Positions 53,860 to 64,000 of a DNA stretch of 64,000 bases are shown piece after piece; the stretch's first letter is position 1, and the number at the start of each line of letters is the position of its first letter. Source of the DNA: Dipylidium caninum. Its lineage: Eukaryota; Platyhelminthes; Cestoda; Cyclophyllidea; Dipylidiidae. Made by a program: the position numbers and the translations under genes. The stretch covers positions 186,001-250,000 of the forward strand of contig QEYB01001162.1 in assembly GCA_017562135.1 (NCBI GenBank), read 5' to 3'. The notes under the pieces are model-generated. The model was not told where the DNA came from. It searched no databases and saw nothing but the letters and a program-made list of their open reading frames with translations.

Positions 53860-55087
53860 CGCAACTCCCCAATCACAGCTGCTCATGTCTGACGTTGGAA
53901 CTGTCAGTTTGGTTTAGTGTTTACTCCGGTCGTGAAGCGGGGAAGGGCGAAGGCCTCCACTGGACGTCTGCGCTCCCCTCCGCGGTCTCAGACCAACGGG
54001 AAGGGGATGCAGCCTCAGAGACCCTCGAGGTGACCGCCTGCCCATCCAGACGTTGCTTATACCGAATGGGGAGGTGACAGCCCTTAAGTGACAGTCGCAC
54101 TGAGCCCCTCAGCGTGGCCTAATCCGGGAAATAAACGAAAGGCGACATGACAACCTCTTTTCCAATCGCCTCAAGTGCCAGCTTTACGGTGAAATGATGT
54201 TCGGCTGAGAACTGCAACGAACTGAGGCATTCCGGGCGTTGGGCTCCAGTCGAACGGGACTCGAAGGACTGCGCAAACTCGTTGAAGGATGCAAATCCCG
54301 ACGGGGTGATTGTGAAAGCGGCTGTCGTCCCGATCCTCGAAGAGGGTGGAGAGGGAATATTCGTTGCTGGTGCCTTCCGAGCGCCGTGGACTCGCACGTC
54401 GAGGCATCAACCGACTCTCCGTCGCCATGGAGGCATTTCTTAGTTGGGAAGGGCAGTGTTTAAGGCTGATTCGAATTCTTACCGGTCACAAGACAATAAA
54501 AAAGCTTCCAGCTAAATTACTTGGAATCTCCAGGATTACCTCCAATTCTCTGGGTGAGGAGAAGAAGGAGACTGCCTGCCACGCAAAGTGGCGAGAATTC
54601 TTCAAGCTTACTATTAAAACTCTACCGAAAACTCCACTCATCCACCACCGAGTTCGCCGGCAGACTGAAAGATGACTTTTGTCCAGAACTTCTACTACCG
54701 ACCTGCCAGAGAAGAAGGCGCCAAGTCGACGCCTCGGTGTGGAAGGCTAATCAAAGTGGAATGTCTTCCAAGCCATACGCAACGTGCTCCTCGGCATCAT
54801 CCACGGTTTGATGCTTCACCGAAGCCTTTCATGGTCCATTAAGCTTCTGCCTTAGGGAATTGACACGGTCTCCACTTGCGGATACAAAGTTCCATGGATC
54901 TCCACCACAATTGAAGTTCGATTTCAAAGTAATCATCTCAACTTTTACGGACTTTTTTCCATGATAAAATGCGCGGTATTTAAGAGGATGAAAGAGAATC
55001 TGCGCAAACTCAGCTAGGAGTCACTTGTAGCTAGCGGAGAAGTCGTCTGGTCTTCCTCTCAGTCCATCGTGTCAAATGACACCTGCG

Positions 55088-55111
55088 GAGGAGCCGAGGA
55101 GCCGAGGAGCC
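55088..55111. repeat. Three tandem copies of GAGGAGCC
   Basis: A perfect 8-bp unit repeated three times. Confidence 0.85.
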
Positions 55112-55310
55112 CCCTGAACAAGGACTAATCAGCCTCATTTACGCAAAAGCGAAGCCTGTCTCCCCTGTCTCTGGTGTGGACTCTTCGACAGTCAGAAATT
55201 GCGAGGACGCGGTGGGCATGGCATTACCCTCCGCGATAATGTGCATAATTGATGAGGCGCAGGAAGGGCATCTTCATGGCATGGCGGAGGCCGACGCCTC
55301 GGTCTCGGTA

Positions 55311-55333
55311 CCGGCCCCGGCCCCGGCCCCGGG
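55311..55333. repeat. Short GGCCCC hexanucleotide repeat
   Basis: About three and a half copies of the unit GGCCCC, ending in a G-run. Confidence 0.85.
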
Positions 55334-55864
55334 GCTTAATTGCCTCTCTCCGCCTATCGACCGAGGAAACACAAGTGGACTGAAAACGTAGCCAAGAAAA
55401 AGAGGAGAAAAAATATAAAGCTAATCTGGGAAATTTCGTGGAATACAGGAGACTACTGAGGCGCATGGCTCGGAGGGGAGAAGTAAACGTTCAGGGGCTC
55501 CATCGCAATCTTGGGGGCTACCGGGGAAGAAAATGGCGCGGAGGAGGGGACGGGGGCGGCGGGCGGCAAGCATTTAAATCCCCCAACGACCTAAAGCGGA
55601 GGGAGAAGAAAAAAACGCCCCAATCTGCCAATTAGATTGTAAGATTCGCCACTCTTGGCCTATTGTATACAACAAAAACAGTCATTTGGGCAAACTTTGG
55701 ACGAAGGAAGCGAGAATAGCCAAAAAAGGCCAATCTCTTTGCCTCCTTTTTCGTTGCTCCAAGGGGGGAGCAGAAGGGGGCGGGAGAAGCCTGAGAGATG
55801 GGCAAAATGAGTCGAATGAATAGTTGGGATACCGCCAATGCCGCTAAGATTTCCGCACACACAG

Positions 55865-55923
55865 TCGGTCAGTCGGTCGGTCGGTCGGTCGGGCGAACGG
55901 GCGAACGGACGGGCGGGCGGGCG
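55865..55923. repeat. GGTC tetranucleotide repeat followed by GGGC repeat
   Basis: About six to seven GGTC units, then a spacer and about four GGGC units. Confidence 0.9.
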
Positions 55924-56009
55924 GAAGGGTGGACGGACGCACAGACGGGTGACAAGAAAAGGAAATACAAAAACGGAAAAACATTTTTTCGCATCCCCCA
56001 CGGCCCTCC

Positions 56010-56160
56010 TACCTCCCCACCGGCCTCCTCGTCTTCTCTTCCTTCCTCCTTCCCGCCACCGGCCCCCCTCCCTGCCCCCACCACACTCTTCCCTTTCCTT
56101 CTTTTTCTTCCTCCTCTCCTTCTTCGTCTTCGTCTTCTTCTTCTTCTTCCTCCCCATTCC
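56010..56160. repeat. Pyrimidine-rich tract (CTC/CTT)
   Basis: About 150 nt of nearly pure C and T on the + strand, ending in six or so TTC units. It is the mirror image in composition of the purine tract at 13820-14310. Confidence 0.8.
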
Positions 56161-59100
56161 TGTTTGGCCTCAGCCTCCTCCCCTTTGGCGTCTGCGGAGG
56201 GGACTCGGGCCGGCTGAAACGCGGACTTTGAATAAGTCCACTCAGACTTCTACTTATTCTCGGTGAAATTACCTCCTTCAGAGCCCCGACCGGTCGGGAG
56301 GAAGGGGTAGGAGCGAGGGCGGAGGTGTCAGCGGTGGTGTTCCAATTTGTAAAACCGCTAAAAAATTCCCCACTGTCAGGCGGTGGATAAGAGTGAATAT
56401 TTTTCAAATTTAAACTCATGCGTTGCTAATTGGAGCCGACTTAAACAAAGGGGAAGGGGAGTTTTTTCTGGGAGAGGCTGAAGTCGCCCCTCTCCGGCGG
56501 GGCGAAACTGGCAACTGGTCGGCCGAAAGGAGCCGATCCTCGGGACCCTGGCCCGGAAAAACTCTCGCCTTCCACTCGTTCATGGGCTCCATAGGCTGCT
56601 TCCTCAAAAAGGATGAACTGCCGACGCTGAAGGTGCAGACTTTTCGCCGACTTTACGGGAAGCGAAAGGACAGTTGGCTCCTCACCACCGCCGGTCGTCC
56701 TTTCCCGAGAGGCGGTCTCGGCTTTTGCGAAGTGCCGGCGACGCCATCAGCGCCTGAAGGTGAATCCACCTCTAGGTGGGGAAGGGACTCGGTTGTCGGC
56801 AGATTCCCTTTAAATTCCCTGCCTCCTTGGCCTGCTGTGGATGCGTTCCAACCACTTCCGCGGCATATCAACCGAAAAGTTAAAGGGACTGGCTGTTGAC
56901 CTGTTCAACGCTTCACAGAAGGCGCCCACACCGAAGCTGCACGTTGTCGTCGTTTACAAAAACTCGACTTCCACCACTTCGCCTCGCGTTGAGGTGGCGT
57001 CGGCATAGTCAAAAGGAGTGCGAGAAGAAACCAGAAAGCCAAAAAGTGTTTCCGCCGTCCCCAATGGCTTCGCTACAGCAGGACAAGTTGGCAGAAGACG
57101 TCAGGAGGCGGAGTGGACAGCGCCTCTGTCGCCGGTTCCCACAGCCGCCCATCGGACGTCGTGCGATGGTGTCGTGGGGAGGTCCTCGGCCCCGGCGGCG
57201 GGTTAAACGACAGCGCGGAGCTTAACGCCCAAGCAGACAGAAGGGCTCATTGTCAGGCAATGCGTCTGTCACCTTTGTCAACCGTCAAAAGGCATCAACA
57301 ATTCAGCCGAAGACGGGGCACTCACACACAAACACTCACAACAAAGTGCGGGAGGAAGGGAAGAGGGGAGGAAGGGCGGGAGGAGGTAAAATGAGAGGCA
57401 ACAGCTTCAAGGTCAAAGGTGGTACCGGTGACTCAGGTGATGACGAATGAATCACTTATTTTCATAATGCAAGGGGAAAAAAGGGAGGGAATCCCGTGTG
57501 TACCACCACGCGATAGGGGCATCCCTTTTTTATTCTCCCGATTTGTGCAGGCCCACGTCCAAAACAAAACCTCGATGCGGCGGGGGGACACGCAGTCCAA
57601 GGCGTATTTGCTGAGTTGAAAGTGCCAAGTCCCCGCGGGCGGCGGCTCGGCCAATCGCCGGGCCGAGCCTCCCTCCGTGGCCTCAGCTTTGAGGAGGCGA
57701 TGCTGGCTTCACCGACCAGCCCGTCTCGGTTGCATTGCAGGGCACCGGTTGACGATGGGAGGTGAAATTTCGCCAGCCCCTCCCTTTCCCCAAGGTTTTT
57801 TTTCAGGTGCGTAGGGGAATGACAACTTGGAATTTAGGAGGAAAAATGTACTGCTCAAGAAGCAGGCTCGTCGAGCTGCGGGCAAAGGGGAGGGCCGTGG
57901 GATTCTCATAAACCAGGAAACGTAACAAACCGCACTTGAAAGTGGCATCAAAAGGCTGCCATGAATGTCGTCCAAGTTCCTCCGCCTCCTCCACCAGACA
58001 CGAGGGTTGAGGCGTCTCAAGACGAGCACTTGGTGCTGTCCACTCGCTGAGGTTGTGTTAGGGAGCTCATCAAAGTCCTTCCGATGGGGAATAATACGGC
58101 CTCGTGTGCCCTCCGCCGGAGTGCTTCCTCCTGCTCCTCCTGCTCCTCCTCCTCCTCCCGACGCAAAACCCACCATTAGGCCTCGTCCGTGCGGGCGTGG
58201 GTTGTCTCGGCCACGCGTCGCCGTTAATTAACCATTACTTGATGGGTGAGTTGCCCTCCTCCTCCTCCTCCTCCTCAACACGGTCCATTACCTTCTACGA
58301 CTGGGAAGTGGCCAGACGTGAAAAACGCCTCATCTCCTTGGTGACGGTGCTTCTGAGCGCACCAGGTACACTTCCTCTGTCCACATCTCAACCTGCCGCC
58401 TTGTAGCGCCTTTCCGGCTGCGTTTAGCCTCCTCCCCCCCCCCCCCCCAGGACCGTTGAATGTCGGTCCGGTGGGCGAACCGCTCAGCCTCGGTTGTGTT
58501 TACGTGAAGCTGTGAGCACCAACGAGACGGTCGTGTTGGTGAAAAGGGGGCTGGACAATTGAATTCTCGGCATTTCCTGGCGAAATTAGCTAAAAATGTC
58601 AGTCTCCAGACTGTCTTTAGGCTACCTGGTGCCAGGCGATGCCCAAATCGGCGGGATTCGTCAACGCTGTGCCTTTTTCCCCTCACAAGCGCAGCGTCGT
58701 GACGCCGGTGAAGCGCAACCTCGTCGGCAGGGCACCGACACCTTCCGCATGTCCTGCCGACGAGGGAAGCGACTCCACCTCAGAGTGGCAAGAGGGGCTG
58801 GGCGGAGGCAGCACAACCGCCCCTTTTTCCCCCTGTTAGTGGCTCCTTTTCTTCCTCTTCTACTCATTCAACGCCTCCACAGTCACATTTGGACGCCGTC
58901 GTTGTACTAAGCGGGCAGTTTATCATCCTCTTTTCCACCTTTGGTCCAGTTTTCAACGATGGTGTGTGTATTAAGTTGGCGATGAAAGCCACGAAGGGAA
59001 ACGGAGTCTGTGGAACACGAACAAAGGGGATCCCGGCGCCGTTTGCCCTGGAAAGTGGGTTGGGCGTAGGGGATTAGGCGGCACACTGGGGTGTTTCTGC

Positions 59101-59811
59101 GCAGAAGAGGCAAAAAAGCAGAGAGCGACTTTGCTGTCACCTAATCGAGGCCTGACTCATTTCAAGGGATTAGTCGCTACGGCTACTCCCTTCAACAAGC
59201 CTCAGGACGACCTGTCATCGACCCCGGAGGCCCCAACCCGGCTCACAGCGCCCGTCTTCTCCCAAACTGCCCACAACTGCGGCCAGGCAATGTGCAGTTT
59301 CGTGGCGAAAAGTGTGGCGGGGTGGTGGAAACCTTGGAAATTCCTCGACAAAACGCGCACACACACACCAAGAGAGCCTCCCGGATCTCCTTTCTCGCCC
59401 TCCGAGGCGGATGATTTACCTCCGCCGGGTGGACATCGCTCTCACACTGCGGCCACAGCAAGCTGGCGACGCGATGCGAGGCCATGGGCATGGAATCAGA
59501 CACGACTGCAGTGGGGATTTTCGAATCGCATTTGCATAATGCATGTGTGAGCGGTCATTTACATTTCCAGAAGTTGGAAAAGCCATTGTCAGTTATTCTC
59601 CCACATACAACTGGCATCGAGGAGGAAAAAGGCGAGAAAAATGAGAAAAAAAGGGGATTTCAGAGGCACAGAGAAGTGGTCGGTTTGCCTTTGTGCAGAA
59701 CCACCTTGGAAATACACAATTCATCGGGAGTTCAGTTAAACCGCCAGTCCTCTTAACACTACGCTTTATACCCCAATAAGGCGATGTCGCTCTGAAAGCC
59801 GACTTAGGCCA

Positions 59812-59840
59812 GCCCGCCCGCCCGCCCGCCCGCCCGCCCG
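59812..59840. repeat. CCCG tetranucleotide repeat
   Basis: About seven perfect CCCG units. Confidence 0.95.
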
Positions 59841-62800
59841 TCCATCGCTCCACCGACCCGACTACTTGCGTGCACGCGTTGATATGCTAGCTGGAGAGCT
59901 GTCACATCATCCGGATGGGAATTTACCTACCTCCACCTTTGTCTAACAACGAAAACAAAGACACAGTGAGAACAATAAAAGGTGGAGCGGACCAGTCTTG
60001 CATTGACGGGCGTGTGTACTTATGTTGACTTCTCACGTCAATCAAGCCACATTTTATGGGTTTCTGGGGCAGGCTTCACCGTCTCTTTTGGCGGGGCGCG
60101 CGGGGGGCCGGGGCCGGGGGCGGCGACCACCTCAACCCATCACAAAGTGACACTTTTAATGCATCAGCACATCATCCAATCCGAGGCGGTGAACAGCGCC
60201 GTCGCGGGGTCCCCCTCTCGACGTGTTGGTCACACGTTTCGCGAAGGGGCTGGGGTCACCGGAGTCCGCTCTTTCTCACTCAACCGCCTAAACGGCGGTC
60301 CGACCACCACCTGCCAGGGAATGTCGCCCTTCTCCGACCGTCTTCTCACACCTTCCTCCACCTCCTCCCGCGAGCATGCTACTTGTGCACCAATTGCCGT
60401 CTGTTTGGGATCTTGTAAATTGAATCACGCCCACCCAGCCCCCCCCCCCTTGAGTTTATTTATTTGTGTTTTTTTGATGATAACATGGACAAGCCCGGTT
60501 TATTCACTCGTCTGAGCCTCTGCTCGACTGCGCGGAGCGAAAAACCAACAGATGGTGGGACGACGTTCATGGAATGTTTGACGATGGGGACGAGAGGTGA
60601 ACTTCGGCACTGGCAGGACGTTGGACGGCCGTGGACAGAGGCCCTCCTGAGCGGGAATGCCGCCATGGCAATACACACAATCGCCTCACGACGAGACGAA
60701 TACGAAAGCTCAGGAAAAGTGCCGAGGACTCTTAAAAAGGCTGCTTTTAATCAGTCTGGTGATCGAAAATCCGCCTAATTGGGTGGAATGTTGAAGGAAA
60801 AGTGGAAGGTGCTAGCGGAACGACAGAAATTCCTACTTCTTGAGTTGTTAATAGCATCGCGGGCGTGGGTTTTAGTTCCTTATTGCGGAGAAGTTTGCTG
60901 AGAACTCCTGTTTAACACGAATTCGTTCTCATTTTTACACTTGCGTGAAGGGCGCATTCGCCTCCCGGGTGGAAGCCTCCCCCCAAACAATGCCCACGTG
61001 TTTCTTGTGAGACTTTTCCACTGCCACCCCGGCGAGCCTCGTCCTCCCCGTCGCCCTCTTCGCTTCCGGGTTTACGGCGCATCGCAAAGGGATTTGCAAC
61101 AGTCTCTGAGGCTGCGAGTTTGGATCTCGTCTGTCCCACATCTCCGCAGTCCATTTGCCTCCGTCCAACTCCAAAGGAGGCTCTGCACCTCCGCGAGTTC
61201 ATGGAAGACGGACTTTCCGCCTCGGCGACCGTCACAGTGGCCAAATGGAGAGTTTCCCATCTGGGAGAAGCGCCTCCCGGGCCCGGGTGAAGCGGCTTCC
61301 TCCCAGTAAACTGATGCCGAAGTGACATTCCCCCATCAGGTGGTGCGCAGTGGGGCGAGAAGATGATTCACGAAGCCAAAGCGATGGCCAAAGTGAGGGC
61401 GAAGAAGTTTGTAGGTGATTTCCAACCGTTGGTCGGTCCCTCCGCCGAGGGGAGTGGAACACAACTGATTCTTCCTCCTTTTTTGACGTAACAGTCAGTT
61501 GTTGAGGTCTTTCGAGAGAAATACACACCGACCCGGGGCCTTTAAAGGGTTTCCCCACTTCTAGAGCATTGGCGAGAAAAAGACACCTGAAATAGTTGAG
61601 TCCACAACGGAAAAGGGAGTCTCCGGAGAGGAGGAGGAGAAGCACGCGGTGCTCGACTACCTCCGACCAGTGTTTCAGACGGCGTGGTGGGGGGAAGATT
61701 AGCAAAACCACAGGCGGTAAATTTCCCTCCTCCGCCAGCCGACTTCGGAACTACTTTTCCACTCGAAAGAAGGATCCTTTCGCCCCCTGAGCCGGAGAAA
61801 TAATCGCCCCTTCACCGCTACATTTGAAGTGAAGTTGAATGGATAAGTAAAATAACATCAGAAGCCAAGCAGACCCTTATAATCGCGTTAAAAATGTCCT
61901 TACGCCGTTTGACCACCTCCGAACTGGCCTGTGTGCGTGTGCGAGTCGGTGGAGGCGGGGAAGGGACGCCTCCGCCGTGCCTCTCGGAGCGCACAATGGA
62001 AGGTGGAAAGGCGAGAAAAAGCGAACCACCGCGTAGGCACAAGAGGGCACCGAGGAACGACAAGGTATGTTCATTTTCTTTTTCTGTGAAAGGTCACAAA
62101 CCCCCACCACCTCCTCCTCCTCCTCGCCGCCTCCACCGCCGCCGCTGCCGCCTCCTCCGGTGTTCTTTTTCACCCCGTGCCTGTGCAATAGGAGTCGTGT
62201 TGCTAACGCGACCGATTGTGCATCCCCACACTTTTTTGCCCATCTTTTTCCTCCCCTGAATACTCCTGCGTGGGAAAGAGGCTGAATACCGTGCGGCAGT
62301 AACTAATCTCTTCCCCACTGTGATAGCCAGGCGGGCAGGCGGGCGGGTGAGTTTCGGTTTGCCCTGGTTTTTTTTGTCTAAAACGTTGACTTTCATTGAG
62401 GCAGACTCGTCGAAGCGCCACGGACAACTTGTCTTCCCTCTTAATCGTCTGTCTGCCTGTCTCCGAGTCCCGATCACCGCCATGAGGCCTCAAGGAGGGT
62501 TTGGAGCAGTCTAAACACCCTCAAAATCGAGGAACAATGATTACGTGGGCCAAGCCACGGGAGTCCAGTCGGTCCTGTAGAAAACTCGCACATTGTTTTT
62601 CCTATTCCACCATGGTGGGAAATGTTAGCATTCCTCTGTCTCGGTGTCCACCTCAGCCAGGCAGCATCGAGCCTTCGCCGAACAATGCGTTCTTTTCTTT
62701 TTCTCCTACAACTTCACACACAGGCCGCGTCAGAATATCATCGGCGTTCTGGGAGGCCTCGGGGCGGGCGGGGGCGGGAGGGGCGGAGAGAAAGGGGGAG

Positions 62801-64000
62801 AGAATCCCAACCCCAAAGTAATTCTGGAATTACCATCGCTCCGCCAGGTGATTCCCTCTGCCGAAGGAGCAATTTTCGTCTCGCGATACGTTGGTTCGCC
62901 TCAAAGTTGAAGACTTTTAATTACCCTTCGCTGGGGGTAGGCGATTCAACTACTGTAATTATGAGACAAAGGGCGGCGGGGGCTGCGGGAGCGGCAGAGT
63001 GGAGCTCTCTTCGCTACTTTTCGTTTACATTAACAAAGACGCGAAGGCCGGGAAGTGGGAGGCAGCGATGATACATGCTTGCATGAGTACACAGAAGAGG
63101 CGTCTTCTCGTCGACCCCCACTTTGTTCCTCCCCGGTCTGCCGCGCAAACCGGTGGACCACGTTGAGCTGAAGGGTCGACACTTCCGGCTTCCACTCATG
63201 TGTTTACCGAAAGTCGTATGCCACCGGCGTTTGTCCGAGTGTTTAGCGCTTCCATTAGGTGAGGAGAAGTGGGGCAAAAAAGACGATGCAGCTTCGGGAC
63301 GGGGTGAGTTGAAATGGAGTGCAGTCAAACCGCCCACCGCTTCGACCTTCCACACGCGCAACTCGTCTCCCCGCGGACAACAAGTGTGGAATCTCCGCCA
63401 CCTTCGGCAAGTGGAACTTCTTAGACTCTCAGCGTTGTGCTGCGGTGCCCGTTGTGGTTTGGGCTGCGGACTGTCGAGTATTTCCACATTTACGGGAACT
63501 CACGGCCGCGGCGAACGACCGGTGGAGAAGAGAGCCAGTGGAGCGCGTCAACAAAGACGGTTTTTGGTCGGAGAGTCGGATATTCTCGTCTCTACAGGTG
63601 AATAGTCGGTGGGCGACTTTGCATGCTTGTGGATATTTGGCGTCCTGTCTCGCTGGACTGTCGGCCGCGGAAAGCAGATGGAGAAGGCGTCTTTGGTTGT
63701 TTATCAAATAAACTGTTGATGAATGGGCTAAAGACCTCACGAGCTCAACGACGGGCGCTCCTTTTCGACAACCCGGCGTAATGGAAGCGAGGAGCCCCGT
63801 TATCCGTCGTCCACCCCGTGAGGGGTGGTGGTCGACTGAGGACTTTCAACTAAACGAAACTAGAGAACACGTGTTGGCAAGCGGAGTGGGAGTTTTACGC
63901 CTCGCATGCCACAAATCCAGAACCGGACAGGAGGAGTCGTTGTCGCATCCATAACCCATCGAGCGGAGTAGGGTTCCAATCCCCTGACGGTGGGGGAAGC

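Larger units (their letters stand above)
50024..64000. other. 14-kb region upstream of the zinc-finger gene
   Basis: No further coding gene is supported. The first kilobase is dense in microsatellites (TC, GT, GTGC and GTAC units) and probably contains the 5' untranslated region and promoter. From about 51.3 kb the sequence is GC- and CpG-rich with overlapping, unconvincing open frames up to about 177 codons, plus short repeats listed separately. A poly-C run is at 58435-58449. No RNA gene or transposon protein is seen. Confidence 0.55.

Noticed and set aside
63974..63995. GGTTCCAATCCC, resembling a tRNA T-loop/B box
   Set aside because: The flanking bases do not form the five-pair T stem and no A box or acceptor stem lies upstream.

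Overview
The window looks like genomic DNA from an invertebrate animal, most likely a parasitic flatworm, with a cestode or trematode more likely than other groups. The best evidence is a Rab GTPase gene whose first three introns are only 33, 34 and 38 nt and whose last two are 532 and 1,390 nt. Tiny introns at the 5' end followed by larger ones are characteristic of flatworm genes. The three regulatory genes are animal-specific families, each with GT-AG introns. No bacterial operon, phage, plasmid or CRISPR structure is present, and the species cannot be named from the sequence alone.

Four protein-coding genes are supported. (1) At 973-2815 (+) is a three-exon NK2-class homeobox gene of the Nkx2.2/vnd type, with an N-terminal TN/EH1-like repressor motif. 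(2) At 17287-17666 (-) is the first recognisable coding exon of dachshund, carrying the complete Ski/Sno/Dac-type DNA-binding box. Its later exons were not found. (3) At 19613-22281 (+) is a complete six-exon Rab1-type small GTPase of 213 residues. (4) At 25195-50017 (-) is a C2H2 zinc-finger transcription factor of the lin-29/rotund/squeeze/ZNF362/ZNF384 family. It has 1,220 residues in three exons, and a 15.9-kb intron cuts the first of its six fingers in two.

The layout is uneven. About 16.2-22.3 kb, holding dachshund and the Rab gene, is visibly AT-rich. Most of the rest is GC- and CpG-rich, with many simple repeats (GGA/GAG, CAN, CA, GT, TC and tetranucleotides such as GGTC, CCCG and CTGT). 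This GC-rich DNA has few stop codons, so it throws up many long but meaningless open frames on both strands. About 2.95-17.28 kb and 50.0-64.0 kb, plus the two zinc-finger introns, hold no gene I can recognise.

The three transcription-factor genes belong to families with roles in nervous-system and appendage or cell-fate patterning in other animals. They sit in long noncoding surroundings with a housekeeping Rab gene between them, which resembles a regulatory landscape with a bystander gene. I found no clearly new molecular system. The points most worth a second look are the zinc finger divided by a giant intron, the tiny-intron ladder of the Rab gene, the divergent NK2 homeodomain, the missing dachshund exons and the roughly 0.5-kb purine-rich tract near 14 kb.
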